Shown here: piece after piece, positions 19,116 to 27,144 of the stretch
Layout: each line of letters opens with the position of its first letter
Numbering within the stretch: the first letter of the stretch is position 1
Position numbers and translations under genes: made by a program
Notes under the pieces: generated by a model
The model's database searches: none
Told to the model about the DNA's origin: nothing
Seen by the model: only the letters and a program-made list of their open reading frames with translations
Source: an uncultured Bacteroidales bacterium
Lineage (GTDB): Bacteria; Bacteroidota; Bacteroidia; Bacteroidales; WCHB1-69
Assembly (NCBI GenBank): GCA_937949745.1
Contig: CALECM010000060.1
Span: forward strand, 1-64,000
DNA: 64,000 nt
Direction: 5' to 3'

Positions 19116-19165
19116 CCGGCCTATTTCTATATGTTGAAATACTTTAGAATAGGCCGGTATTTATT
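19116..19165 (+). terminator. Rho-independent terminator of the lectin/fibre cluster
   Basis: CCGGCCTATTTCTA at 19116 pairs with TAGAATAGGCCGG ending at 19157, with one bulged base and a loop of about 15 nt. A T-rich stretch (TATTTATTTA) follows. It ends the five-gene plus-strand cluster. Confidence 0.8.
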
Positions 19166-19211
19166 TATAATGAGCGGGGTGGCGACCGTCGGAAATAATA
19201 TGTATATTTGA

Positions 19212-19334
19212 TATCCGGGATATGTTAATGATTCATGGAAGAATTTCGGAATAGAACCGGTTGATAGGGTAGAGGCTTATCTGTGGGATAAAGATTTCGT
19301 TCAGGAAGATTTTATAGTTATCGGCCAAAAGTAG
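19212..19334 (+). pseudogene. Short coding-like remnant without start codon
   Basis: About 40 sense codons lie between two stops with no usable start, reading YPGYVNDSWKNFGI then EPVDRVEAYLWDKDFV and ending VIGQK. The residue mix looks protein-like rather than random. It may be the tail of a decayed gene. I do not recognise the family. The rest of the 477-bp gap (19077-19553) holds only the terminator and AT-rich sequence. Confidence 0.3.
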
Positions 19335-19553
19335 AGCTTTTTAATCGTTTTTTTTCATGTAAATTATTTATAATGAATGTTTAATATATTATATGTTGTG
19401 TTCTCGCAGGGAACAGAACTTTTTCCGCGCTTTTTCAAGACAATCTTTTTGTTTTACCAGGCAAATCTTAATGTTTAGAAATCTATCCGAAATTGTGGAT
19501 TTTTAAGAATTTCCTTTGAACAAATCTCTTCCGGTATTGGTCATATCATAGTT

Positions 19554-19955
19554 ATGCAAAAAGTCGGAATTTCTATACATGAACCCCTGCTTCTGGATGA
19601 ATCCCAAATTCCGGAATGGTTATACCGGGAAGTATGGCATATCCGGAATAATCTTCCGTATGATCCGGATATTCGTCCGTATGTAGAAATATCCCTTTAT
19701 GTATATGAAACGATCAGGCCTTTGCTGAAGATCAACGATATTATGATCTGTGTATGGGATTATTACGGAAAGACGGAATATTTTCCCTACATGTCGGAAA
19801 GGTTATACGATAAACTCGAACTGGCTATCATTAATGATGAGCAATGGACGAAAGTGTCCAGGAAATCTTTTGATGATATGCTTAAGAAATATAACCGGGA
19901 TATAGAAAGCGAGATCGGAAAGAAAATCCATGAGATGGGAAAAAGTAAACAGTAA
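19554..19955 (+). CDS. Hypothetical protein, 133 aa
   Basis: I do not recognise this protein. It is soluble, rich in aromatic and acidic residues (IPEWLYREVWHIRNNL, IMICVWDYYGKTEYFPYM), and ends in a charged helix (SEIGKKIHEMGKSKQ). It has no signal peptide. It stands alone between two gene remnants downstream of the toxin-associated cluster, in a stretch that looks like eroded accessory DNA. Codon use looks ordinary for the window. Confidence 0.5.
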   Translation: MQKVGISIHEPLLLDESQIPEWLYREVWHIRNNLPYDPDIRPYVEISLYVYETIRPLLKINDIMICVWDYYGKTEYFPYMSERLYDKLELAIINDEQWTKVSRKSFDDMLKKYNRDIESEIGKKIHEMGKSKQ

Positions 19956-19997
19956 TTTCAATTCCTTCAGAAATTACGGTTTTACGGTAACTTAACT

Positions 19998-20258
19998 TCA
20001 TTTGACAAAATAGAAAAATTCAGGAAACAGGCTCAAATTATAGTGAGCTATAATATGTGGTTGAGAGTAATATGAAGGCTGATGGTATGGTATGGTATTG
20101 AAACGCATCTTACCATTGCCATTGATGAAATTAATATCCGGAATTTTCCGTTGGGTAATATCCATTAATAAATAGCCGTTCCTATAACTTCCTGTGTTGG
20201 CCAGTGGCTTTGAAAGTTCGTGGGACAGCCAAAAATTTTGTGATATTTTCCGGGGAAT
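19998..20258 (-). pseudogene. Open coding-like frame without early start; possible gene remnant
   Basis: A minus-strand frame of 86 sense codons follows directly after an in-frame TAA and has no ATG until residue 33 (MDITQRKIPDINFINGNGKM). Upstream residues read NFWLSHELSKPLANTGSYRN. It could be the 3' remnant of a decayed gene or chance. I do not recognise it. It fills most of the gap 19956-20340; nothing else is seen there. Confidence 0.25.
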
Positions 20259-20340
20259 TTATATGTGAACGGATGTAAATGATCTCTTATTTAGAAGTAT
20301 CATTAGGATAAATAATACTTCCAAATAAAAGAATAGATGA

Positions 20341-21492
20341 TTAAAAATCGACTTTTACGCCGTCATAGCAAGCCTGGTATATTTTTGCAAGTTGTTCCGC
20401 AACAGGTTTACGCGGGTTGAAACCCGTACATGGATCATTCATGGCATTTTTGGTGATGTAATCCAGGTTCTTTTTCCATTCATCTTCGGATATACCGCAT
20501 TCACGGATGGATGAAGGTATGCCTACCTCGTTTCTCAGTTTCTCAACTTCCCCGGCAAAGTCTTCCGCGTTGTTTCCGCCGCACATTTTGGCCAGATCGT
20601 TATATTTATCCGTCACTTTGCTGTTATAGCGGATCACGTTCGGCAACAATATGGCATTGGCACGGCCATGGGGAATGTGATATTTAGCTCCGATCTGATG
20701 CGCAAGAGAATGTACGATCCCGAGCCATGCGTTTGTAAATGCAAATCCTCCCAGGCACGATGCATCATGCATATTCTGCCTTGCTGCAAGATTTTCAGGT
20801 TCTTCCACCGCTGATTTAAGATTTGCGAAAACGAGTTCCGTACCGCCTTTGGCAAAAGTATCGGCGTAATTATCTTCTATGTTCGAAACATAAGCCTCCA
20901 CACAGTGTGTAAGCGCATCCATACCGGTATCCGCCGTAACATTGGCAGGCATGGTAGTGCATATTTCACCGTCCACAATGGCAATATCGGGAGTGAGTTC
21001 ATAAGAAACCACCGGATATTTCACCTCTGTTTTGTTATCCGTAATAACGGCTAATCCTGTCATTTCCGTTCCTGTCCCGCTGGTCGATGGTATCGCTACG
21101 AAACGTGCTTTATTCCTTAGTTGGGGAACAGCGAAAGGCTTAACCATATCTTCGAATTTTGCTTCTGGATACTCATAGAATATCCACATGGCTTTAGCGG
21201 CGTCAATAGCGGAACATCCTCCCAAACCAATAATCCAGTCCGGATTAAAATTCCTGAAAGCTTCCGCGCCCCTAAGTACGGTATCTATGGAAGGGTCAGG
21301 TTCAACACCGTCGAAAACGGAAGTCTCCATACCGGCTTCTTTCAGATAGCCCAGCGTCTTGTCTAATACTCCGTTGTTACGGACGGAATTCCCCCCGATC
21401 ACCACCATCGCTTTTTTCCCTTTAAGATTCTTCAATTCCGATAAGGTGCCCGGACCGTGAAATACTTCACCTGCTAAAAATAATTTACTCAT
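20341..21492 (-). CDS. Iron-containing alcohol dehydrogenase, 383 aa
   Basis: This is a group III (Fe-type) NAD(P)-dependent alcohol dehydrogenase that interconverts alcohols and aldehydes in the cytoplasm. The nucleotide-binding GGCSAIDAAKA loop is near residue 92 and STSGTGTEMT near 135. Metal-ligand regions are GMDALTHCVEAY (Asp and His) and HSLAHQIGAKYHIPHGRAN (two His). The length is normal for the family. The closest types are the butanol/1,3-propanediol dehydrogenases; the substrate cannot be told. An AraC regulator lies 79 bp upstream on the same strand and may control it. A TAACTTTG promoter element sits 33 bp upstream of the ATG. Confidence 0.92.
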   Translation of the reverse strand: MSKLFLAGEVFHGPGTLSELKNLKGKKAMVVIGGNSVRNNGVLDKTLGYLKEAGMETSVFDGVEPDPSIDTVLRGAEAFRNFNPDWIIGLGGCSAIDAAKAMWIFYEYPEAKFEDMVKPFAVPQLRNKARFVAIPSTSGTGTEMTGLAVITDNKTEVKYPVVSYELTPDIAIVDGEICTTMPANVTADTGMDALTHCVEAYVSNIEDNYADTFAKGGTELVFANLKSAVEEPENLAARQNMHDASCLGGFAFTNAWLGIVHSLAHQIGAKYHIPHGRANAILLPNVIRYNSKVTDKYNDLAKMCGGNNAEDFAGEVEKLRNEVGIPSSIRECGISEDEWKKNLDYITKNAMNDPCTGFNPRKPVAEQLAKIYQACYDGVKVDF

Positions 21493-21524
21493 AATATTTT
21501 AATTTGAAATTAATTATAATTGAG

Positions 21525-21532
21525 CAAAGTTA
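21525..21532 (-). promoter_or_regulatory. -7 promoter element of the alcohol dehydrogenase gene
   Basis: The minus strand reads TAACTTTG, matching the Bacteroidota consensus TAnnTTTG. It predicts a leader of about 28 nt before the ATG at 21492. The gene therefore probably has its own promoter rather than depending on the AraC gene upstream. Confidence 0.6.
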
Positions 21533-21571
21533 AAGTATAAATCCGGGCAAGCGATTATCTATTTGATCTTT

Positions 21572-22447
21572 TTAATTATCATTTTGAGACATACTGCTTT
21601 TTAATTCATTGGGAGTTTGTCCGGTCAGGGAATGAATAAACCGGTTAAATGCCGATGGTGATGTAAAGCCCAGCGTGAAAGCGATTTCTTTTATGCTTTC
21701 ACCGGAGAACAATAGTAATCTCCTGGCTTCGATCAATACACGTTCATGTATTACAGCCAGGGCGGTTGTCCTTGCCTCGGTCTTACAAACCCGGTTCAAT
21801 TTTTTGGTCGTAATCCCCAACTGCCGCGCATATTCTGCTACGGTTTTGTTCTCAATGTACTGTCCGTTTATCAATTCTTTATAACGGGCGTAGAGATTGA
21901 CGGAAGGTGCGTTTCCGGAAGTTAATATTTGATCATGTACATCTTCGATCAGTTGCAATAATAATATTTTGATATAAAACCGTATCTGTTCCCGTCTTAT
22001 GGGGGTGAGGTTATTATATAAAAAGCTCACGCGATCGATCATCATTCTTATCTTGGGATAATTTACCTGACGACGGGTAATAAAATTCAATTTTCTGGAT
22101 AAATTTTCATTGTAGGCCTTCAATTCATTTTTCAGGATATCGGAGCAAAACATGATTTCGTCAAACATAAGCACCACGCCCTGACAATCAAGAGAAAACC
22201 TGATCTTATGTAACTGGCCGGGAAAAAGAACGGAGATAGAAGAAGGATTCATGACGACGGGTTTTTCATATTCGATCGTATGCTCTGCGGTTCCCCTGTC
22301 AATTAAGATCACCTGAAAGAAATTATGGCTGTGGATGGTTTTAACCGGATTAATATCCTTATTTATAGAGACTATATGAACAGGGGAAAATGGTTGATCC
22401 GTTTTTGTAAAAAACGATTCAAGCGTTTGTATTGCATTCTTTTCCAT
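21572..22447 (-). CDS. AraC-family transcriptional regulator, 291 aa
   Basis: The N-terminal half looks like the cupin-type effector domain of AraC regulators (IHSHNFFQVILIDRGTAEHT, then LFPGQLHKIRFSL). The C-terminal 100 residues hold the double helix-turn-helix: TVAEYARQLGITTKKLNRVC, and SIKEIAFTLGFTSPSAFNRF followed by TGQTPNEL. It probably responds to a small molecule and may regulate the adjacent alcohol dehydrogenase on the same strand; the link is positional. Confidence 0.92.
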   Translation of the reverse strand: MEKNAIQTLESFFTKTDQPFSPVHIVSINKDINPVKTIHSHNFFQVILIDRGTAEHTIEYEKPVVMNPSSISVLFPGQLHKIRFSLDCQGVVLMFDEIMFCSDILKNELKAYNENLSRKLNFITRRQVNYPKIRMMIDRVSFLYNNLTPIRREQIRFYIKILLLQLIEDVHDQILTSGNAPSVNLYARYKELINGQYIENKTVAEYARQLGITTKKLNRVCKTEARTTALAVIHERVLIEARRLLLFSGESIKEIAFTLGFTSPSAFNRFIHSLTGQTPNELKSSMSQNDN

Positions 22448-22777
22448 AATTATATGTCAGCTCCTTTAAGCTTTTGGTGAAGAAAGTTGCCCGTATACAT
22501 TTTGTCTGAGGACAGCCATTTACGGCGATTGTTGTTTCCCTATTATTTGATTTATTACCGGACTGTATCTGCCGGCAAATGTCGTAATAAAACCGGAAAG
22601 TACAGAAATTGCATAGGAAATAATTAATAAGGGATCTGAATTACATCCCATTTTTGAATGTCAATCCGGCCGGATTTTATGATATTTTCCGTTTTTTGAT
22701 CACCGGCGTCTGATGGCTAAATTACCGTTTGAAGACCGTATCCGATATGTAATTTTTGTTTAGATAAGAACTATGTA
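22448..22777. other. Intergenic region with no feature recognised
   Basis: In these 330 bp between two minus-strand genes I see no open frame, repeat or clear hairpin. It should contain the promoter of the AraC gene, but no good TAnnTTTG match was found on the minus strand close to its ATG. Confidence 0.4.
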
Positions 22778-23434
22778 TTATTTTAATTTCGCTTTCGTGA
22801 AAGGACAAGCCGCCATACATTTCAGGCAGAGGATACATTTCTTCGGATCAATCAGGTCGTTCCTGTCTATGCCCGGTCGCCATAATGTTCCGCTGATCGC
22901 ATTTGTGGGACATATATCTTTACAGACCGTACATTGGCCGCAACGGGGGGCAGAGGGATCGTATTTAACCGTTTCAAAAGGAGCATGGGTTAACAGACTA
23001 CACATACTGATGGCGCAGCCATGGGCGTATGTATTACATAAATCGTTTTTTCCGATCCATCCTAATCCTGCGCGTAATGCTATTGTTTTATGAGGCAACT
23101 TAGATCTGAAGAGCTCTTCATTATATGAATGATGTTTTAACTGCTCTTCATCGGATTGCGAAATGGCTTCATATCCCTCGTGTTTGAGATAAGCGGCCAC
23201 AAAATCCGCAACTCTTTTCATTCTTTCTTCCAATACATCAAACATATTATAACGGATAGGGATATTGGCATTCACAGAGCCTATAAAGTCGGCAGGCAAT
23301 GGTAATCCAAAAACTATAGCGGTAGGGAAACCCGTTGTCGCCTCCGGTGACAAGTCGGAAATGTCCACGAACCGGAGGAAGCCGACATGATAATTGTCGA
23401 GTATTTGTCTTATTTTAAGAATAATCTTTTCCAT
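22778..23434 (-). CDS. QueG-like double [4Fe-4S] protein, 218 aa
   Basis: It is related to the C-terminal part of epoxyqueuosine reductase. GLGWIGKNDL near residue 126 is the QueG-type motif. Two [4Fe-4S] sites follow: CGQCTVCKDICP and CILCLKCMAACP, each CxxCxxCxxxCP. It is shorter than typical QueG (roughly 300-380 aa), so it is probably a small relative of unknown substrate rather than the tRNA enzyme. An open extension reaches TTG 23461, but that codon lies in the promoter element, so ATG 23434 (MEKIILKIRQ) is chosen. It is divergent from the CGNR-type gene, whose promoter is about 50 bp away. Confidence 0.8.
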   Translation of the reverse strand: MEKIILKIRQILDNYHVGFLRFVDISDLSPEATTGFPTAIVFGLPLPADFIGSVNANIPIRYNMFDVLEERMKRVADFVAAYLKHEGYEAISQSDEEQLKHHSYNEELFRSKLPHKTIALRAGLGWIGKNDLCNTYAHGCAISMCSLLTHAPFETVKYDPSAPRCGQCTVCKDICPTNAISGTLWRPGIDRNDLIDPKKCILCLKCMAACPFTKAKLK

Positions 23435-23458
23435 AATAATGATTAATGTAATCCGCAA

Positions 23459-23466
23459 CAAATATA
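23459..23466 (-). promoter_or_regulatory. -7 promoter element of the QueG-like gene
   Basis: The minus strand reads TATATTTG, a full TAnnTTTG match, 25 nt upstream of the ATG at 23434. It faces away from a matching element at 23517-23524, so the two genes share a compact divergent promoter region. Confidence 0.65.
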
Positions 23467-23516
23467 CAAAAAATTCACACCAGTAAAATATATTTAGATA
23501 GTATCATTTATTTTGC

Positions 23517-23524
23517 TATATTTG
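23517..23524 (+). promoter_or_regulatory. -7 promoter element giving a probable leaderless mRNA
   Basis: TATATTTG ends only 4 nt before the ATG at 23529. With this element at about -11 to -4, transcription would start at or within a base of the A of the ATG, so the CGNR-type mRNA is probably leaderless. Confidence 0.65.
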
Positions 23525-23528
23525 CACC

Positions 23529-24131
23529 ATGAGCCATATAGAACATCTGAAGAAAATAAGTCTGGACGGCGGTTTGCTTTGTCTTGATTTTATCAATACC
23601 GTATCCGGTTATATGGTTAATCATCCTATAAATTACCTGACCAATGAAGACGAATGGCTTACATGGCTGAAACGTGTAAAATTGGTAGAGGACAGGTTTG
23701 GTAATTTTGAAAAAGATTCTTTCAATATTAACGAGATTCTTCAGGTACGAGAAATGCTTTATCAGTTATTTATCCATTACGTTGAAGAACAAACCATACC
23801 CGATAAAGTTTTAGCTGCATTTAATAAGTATTGTAGCAGGATGAATAAGTATCTTTCATTTATATCAGACGGAAAAGAAATAAGGGAAATATTGGTTTTT
23901 AACCAACAGTCGGCTAATGGCTATCTCTTACCCATTATCAGGTCAGCCAAAGATATACTATTGTCAACGGAATTGAGAAATATCAAAGTATGTCCTAATT
24001 GCGGATGGATATTTCTGGATAAAACCAAAAACAATGCCCGCCGGTGGTGTAATATGAAAGCATGCGGGAATAAGATGAAAACCCAAAAATATTACAGAAA
24101 AATGTCTCTTCGCAACAATGAAATCGAATAG
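23529..24131 (+). CDS. CGNR/ABATE-type zinc-finger regulator, 200 aa
   Basis: The N-terminal part matches the ABATE (putative stress-induced regulator) region: GGLLCLDFINTVSGY near 16, then a helical middle. The C-terminal zinc finger is near 157-187: CPNCGWIFLDKT then RRWCNMKACGNK. The signature Arg of 'CGNR' is Lys here (CGNK), while all four Cys are kept. It is presumed to be a DNA-binding regulator. The GNAT gene starts one base after its stop, so the two form an operon. The mRNA may be leaderless. Confidence 0.85.
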   Translation: MSHIEHLKKISLDGGLLCLDFINTVSGYMVNHPINYLTNEDEWLTWLKRVKLVEDRFGNFEKDSFNINEILQVREMLYQLFIHYVEEQTIPDKVLAAFNKYCSRMNKYLSFISDGKEIREILVFNQQSANGYLLPIIRSAKDILLSTELRNIKVCPNCGWIFLDKTKNNARRWCNMKACGNKMKTQKYYRKMSLRNNEIE

Positions 24132-24132
24132 T

Positions 24133-24630
24133 ATGGAAAATCAAAAATTGTCTTTAGTGCCGGTCGGGGATCATGATATTCCTCAAATCGAAATCTGGCT
24201 TAACCAGGATCACGTTAAGAAGTGGTTTGAAATACCGGAACAGGGAGTATATATAGCTGATTGGCTAAATGAAGTTTCAAAAAGAAACGGGGAATTTTCA
24301 TGGATTCATTACTTTATGGTGCAATTGCATGATTTTCCTGTCGGATTTGCTTTATATTATGATTGTTGGGATGCTAAAGAAGAATGGTATGAGGTCTCAA
24401 TCAAAGGCGAGGTTTACAGTATGGATTATTTAATTGGCGAACCGTGTTATACAGGCAAAGGATACGGAAAAGAAATGATACGATTACTAATTGATAAAAT
24501 TAAGCTGAACAGCACAGCGAAAAGTATTATTGTACAACCCGACGTGAAAAACCATTCATCCTGCGGAGTACTCCTGTCCAACGGATTTGTTTTCGATAAA
24601 GCTAAGAATTATTTTATTTTAGAGATTTGA
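24133..24630 (+). CDS. GNAT-family N-acetyltransferase, 165 aa
   Basis: The fold features of the GNAT acetyltransferases are visible: LSLVPVGDHDIPQIEIWLNQ at the start, a central FPVGFALYYD strand, the acetyl-CoA loop region YTGKGYGKEMIRLLI (Q/R-x-x-G-x-G/A type), and a final NHSSCGVLLSNGFVF. The layout resembles AAC(6')-like acetyltransferases, so aminoglycoside or small-molecule acetylation is possible, but the substrate is unknown. ATG 24133 lies one base after the previous stop and is preferred over ATG 24118, which overlaps it. Confidence 0.85.
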   Translation: MENQKLSLVPVGDHDIPQIEIWLNQDHVKKWFEIPEQGVYIADWLNEVSKRNGEFSWIHYFMVQLHDFPVGFALYYDCWDAKEEWYEVSIKGEVYSMDYLIGEPCYTGKGYGKEMIRLLIDKIKLNSTAKSIIVQPDVKNHSSCGVLLSNGFVFDKAKNYFILEI

Positions 24631-24972
24631 TCCTTTGACATGAAGCTATAAACAGGAAGGGATATATGGGAATCAGCACCGAAATTATATAGTAAATAAA
24701 ATTTGAAATAATAAAATATAACGGAAATGAGAAATCCAAGGCAAGTGTAAGATCTTAAATAAACTTTACTAGAAGATATTAACTACTACTTCTTTATTTA
24801 ATGTTTCATGAATCTGAGAATATTTTTTAAATTAAATGAGGGAAAAGTAATTCATTCTAAGCGGAAATACTCCCAAGATTTCTCTTACCAAACTCATTAT
24901 AACGGTGCTGTAACTAAAAGTTCTATCATAATTTAAGAATAAAAAATATTTAATATATAAATAGAGAATTAA
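24631..24972. other. AT-rich intergenic region, nothing recognised
   Basis: These 342 bp are clearly more AT-rich than the flanking genes and contain no supported frame or RNA. They form the left part of an AT-rich island that includes the lipoprotein gene. Confidence 0.4.
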
Positions 24973-25521
24973 ATGAATAAAAACTTTGTATTTTTAGGAG
25001 CTATCATTATTCTACTGTATTCATGTCAAACGAATATACCTAGAGAGAAGGAATTCACATATAGGAAGTTGACCGAGCGATTGATTCCGATAATTGATGG
25101 GTATTATTTATTATTGGATACAAGTGCTGTTTATAGTGTTATTTTACCTAAAAATTATCAAAGAAATTGGCTTCAAACTTCAGATGGAAATTATGATTAT
25201 CCTTCAGGTGATATAGTTTATTATGGTTTTAAAAATAATGCAATTATTTATTTTTCTCATCATTATATGACGACATTGAATTTTGAAAATATCTTTTTAA
25301 ACATGCAAGATAGTATAATAGCAAATCGTTTTATCGAACCTTATTATTATTTTATAAATAAAATCGATCCTCCTCTTATGATTTTAGAAGGGGTTGATAG
25401 TAATGGTTTATACTGGAAAGATATAAGGTATGAATGGATATGCTATGGTTATAAAAATGTAAGTTTAAAGGATAAAAGTCTTTTTGATGAAGTTATAAAA
25501 TCTATAAGAAGATTAAGATAA
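24973..25521 (+). CDS. Putative lipoprotein of unknown function, 182 aa
   Basis: The N-terminus MNKNFVFLGAIIILLYSCQT is a lipoprotein signal with Cys18 as the likely lipidated residue (lipobox LYSC). The mature part is rich in Tyr and Ile, with no family I recognise (GYYLLLDTSAVYSVILPK, DGNYDYPSGDIVYYGF). It is probably anchored in the outer or inner membrane facing the periplasm. The gene is noticeably AT-rich compared with its neighbours, which suggests recent acquisition. It stands alone, with AT-rich DNA and a coding-like remnant around it. Confidence 0.7.
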   Translation: MNKNFVFLGAIIILLYSCQTNIPREKEFTYRKLTERLIPIIDGYYLLLDTSAVYSVILPKNYQRNWLQTSDGNYDYPSGDIVYYGFKNNAIIYFSHHYMTTLNFENIFLNMQDSIIANRFIEPYYYFINKIDPPLMILEGVDSNGLYWKDIRYEWICYGYKNVSLKDKSLFDEVIKSIRRLR

Positions 25522-25556
25522 AAAGGAGATTTAAATTAATTATAAGCAAAAAATAG

Positions 25557-25711
25557 ATCAGCTTGCTATCTATTTTGGGAAGCGAAAGTCCTTTTATCAG
25601 AATCGAATTTCAAGCATCTACCATATTTTATGAAGCCGATAAATGCGAGAGTATAAAACAGCGGTGAAAGAGGATAGTGTCTATATTACGATGATGAATC
25701 AGGTTGATTAA
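25557..25711 (+). pseudogene. Frame-shifted coding remnant downstream of the lipoprotein gene
   Basis: Two short frames continue one another across a shift: ISLLSILGSESPFIRIEF ... FYEADKCESIK, then TAVKEDSVYITMMNQVD and a stop at 25711. Neither has a start codon. Together they look like a decayed gene end. The family is not recognised. Confidence 0.25.
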
Positions 25712-25743
25712 GCTGTAAGCCAATATTTATAGGAATCATCGGA

Positions 25744-26790
25744 TTAAAGTCCCAGAAATTTAAATGAAGGTGTCGGCTTAAAGGAGTCATTTGCCTTGCC
25801 GCTGTATGTCGCGAAGTTCCCTAAATTGAGTTTCATTACTTTTCCGTTTTCACTAAGATCGAAATCCCTTAAATTAACCCAAAACGTATTCGGGGTTAAT
25901 ACGGTTTCGAAGTAATATACCAGATTTTTCTGGTCCGATACGGAACGCCAGCGAGTGGAGGAGATGTTCGGCTCTGTTTCGGAAGATATACCGAAAGGAA
26001 CGGAGCAATTGCGTATGACGCTGAATACGCTGGCAACCGACGTGCGCATATCGCCGGTCTGGGGAATGGCCTGGATATAATAGGAAGCACGCACAAAACG
26101 GTCTGCGGCCCTGTTTGTTCCGGGCAGCATAATCGTTCCGGGTATTCCTTTCCAGTATTCATCCAGCGCAAGTTGCTGCTCGAAAACCGGCGAATTGGTC
26201 ATCACCACATAAGAAGGATCATGATGGATCACCAGTTTTCCGTTAATATACTCGAATACTGCGTTATCTCCCAGTGCATCGGATATGGAGAGATGTACAG
26301 TGGTAAATCTTTCCGTTCCGGGGATGTAATCGCTGACTATTACAAAAGGCTCATTCCTTAGATAGTTTACGGCTTCTCCTACCGTCGCGAAATTATCCAG
26401 TACATATTGCGCCCAGAGCGAGATTGACATTCCCGGTTTAGTACCATGAGGGTTAAACTCCGGATATTCGGATTCTCCCAGCCATAATAAATTAGCGACC
26501 AGTCCTTTTTCGTTCATGCCGTCGGTAGTCGCAATATCCCATGCACTAGCAATGATACTGCCGTATTTGGAAGTCCACTTAATTGAAAGAGGCCCCACTT
26601 CCCCGTTATGTTGTATTCCTCTGGGAAATACCCATATATTGACATCGATTTCACTTTTCCAGTCCATAGAACGGGCTGTTATTACTGTATTATCAGGTCC
26701 TTTGTAAACCACCCTTGTACAGGCATAAGTGGATGGAGATAATGTTATATTTAATAAAGCCACAATTAGAAATATACCGAAAGTTTTCAT
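25744..26790 (-). CDS. Exported choloylglycine/penicillin-acylase-type Ntn hydrolase, 348 aa
   Basis: This belongs to the linear amide C-N hydrolase (choloylglycine hydrolase/penicillin V acylase) family. A signal peptide (MKTFGIFLIVALLNITLSPS then TYA) is followed by Cys24, which becomes the N-terminal nucleophile after cleavage. Further family residues are visible: ARSMDWKSE (Arg and Asp), TNSPVFEQQL (Asn) and NRAADRFVRASYY (Arg). It may cleave bile-salt conjugates, acyl-homoserine lactones or other N-acyl amides in the periplasm; the sequence cannot decide. It is a single gene on the minus strand, downstream of the tRNA-Lys terminator. Confidence 0.93.
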   Translation of the reverse strand: MKTFGIFLIVALLNITLSPSTYACTRVVYKGPDNTVITARSMDWKSEIDVNIWVFPRGIQHNGEVGPLSIKWTSKYGSIIASAWDIATTDGMNEKGLVANLLWLGESEYPEFNPHGTKPGMSISLWAQYVLDNFATVGEAVNYLRNEPFVIVSDYIPGTERFTTVHLSISDALGDNAVFEYINGKLVIHHDPSYVVMTNSPVFEQQLALDEYWKGIPGTIMLPGTNRAADRFVRASYYIQAIPQTGDMRTSVASVFSVIRNCSVPFGISSETEPNISSTRWRSVSDQKNLVYYFETVLTPNTFWVNLRDFDLSENGKVMKLNLGNFATYSGKANDSFKPTPSFKFLGL

Positions 26791-26916
26791 ATTATTTTAT
26801 TTTGTGTTGTTGCGGGAGTTTAAATTTCTAAATGTTAATAACACATAATTTACTATAAACGTTTGTATCAATGATTTTTATTATGACCGGAACAGCCCAT
26901 CGGAGTCTTAGAATAA

Positions 26917-26955
26917 AAAAAACTCTGCAATCCTTCGATTACAGAGTTTTTCCGA
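26917..26955 (-). terminator. Terminator downstream of tRNA-Lys, T-tracts on both strands
   Basis: AAAAACTCTG and CAGAGTTTTT form a stem around an imperfectly paired centre with a TTCG-like tip. It has runs of A before and T after, so it can act in both directions. It ends the tRNA-Lys transcript about 30 bp past the tRNA. Confidence 0.75.
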
Positions 26956-26985
26956 TTTTTGGCCTTGTTTGGCCTTGATTTTCAG

Positions 26986-27058
26986 TGTCCTCGCGGGGGC
27001 TCGAACCCCGGACCCATTGATTAAGAGTCAATTGCTCTACCAACTGAGCTACGAAGAC
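26986..27058 (-). tRNA. tRNA-Lys (anticodon CUU)
   Basis: A complete cloverleaf of 73 nt on the minus strand. Acceptor arms GTCTTCG and CGAGGAC pair with one G-T. The D arm is GCTC-AGTTGGTA-GAGC. The anticodon stem ATTGA/TCAAT encloses loop CTCTTAA, so the anticodon is CTT. The T arm is CGGGG-TTCGAGC-CCCCG. The discriminator is A. The CCA end is not encoded. It reads AAG (Lys). Confidence 0.97.
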
Positions 27059-27069
27059 TTTTGCGGCGG

Positions 27070-27077
27070 CAAAAATA
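27070..27077 (-). promoter_or_regulatory. -7 promoter element of tRNA-Lys
   Basis: The minus strand reads TATTTTTG ending 12 nt before the tRNA 5' end, so a start about 8 nt upstream of the mature tRNA is expected. Confidence 0.65.
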
Positions 27078-27144
27078 CAAAAAAGTTCCTTATATACTGC
27101 AAATTATTATGCAGGAATATTAACCTCTTTTATAACCATAAATA

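Noticed and set aside
1..19165. Extracellular contractile injection system (eCIS) or R-type tailocin
   Set aside because: Fibre-like proteins are present, but no sheath, tube, baseplate, spike or ClpV/AAA-type assembly gene is seen; the large genes are Tc subunits.
20080..20100. Short GGTAT tandem repeat
   Set aside because: It has only three copies and no structural or coding significance is visible.
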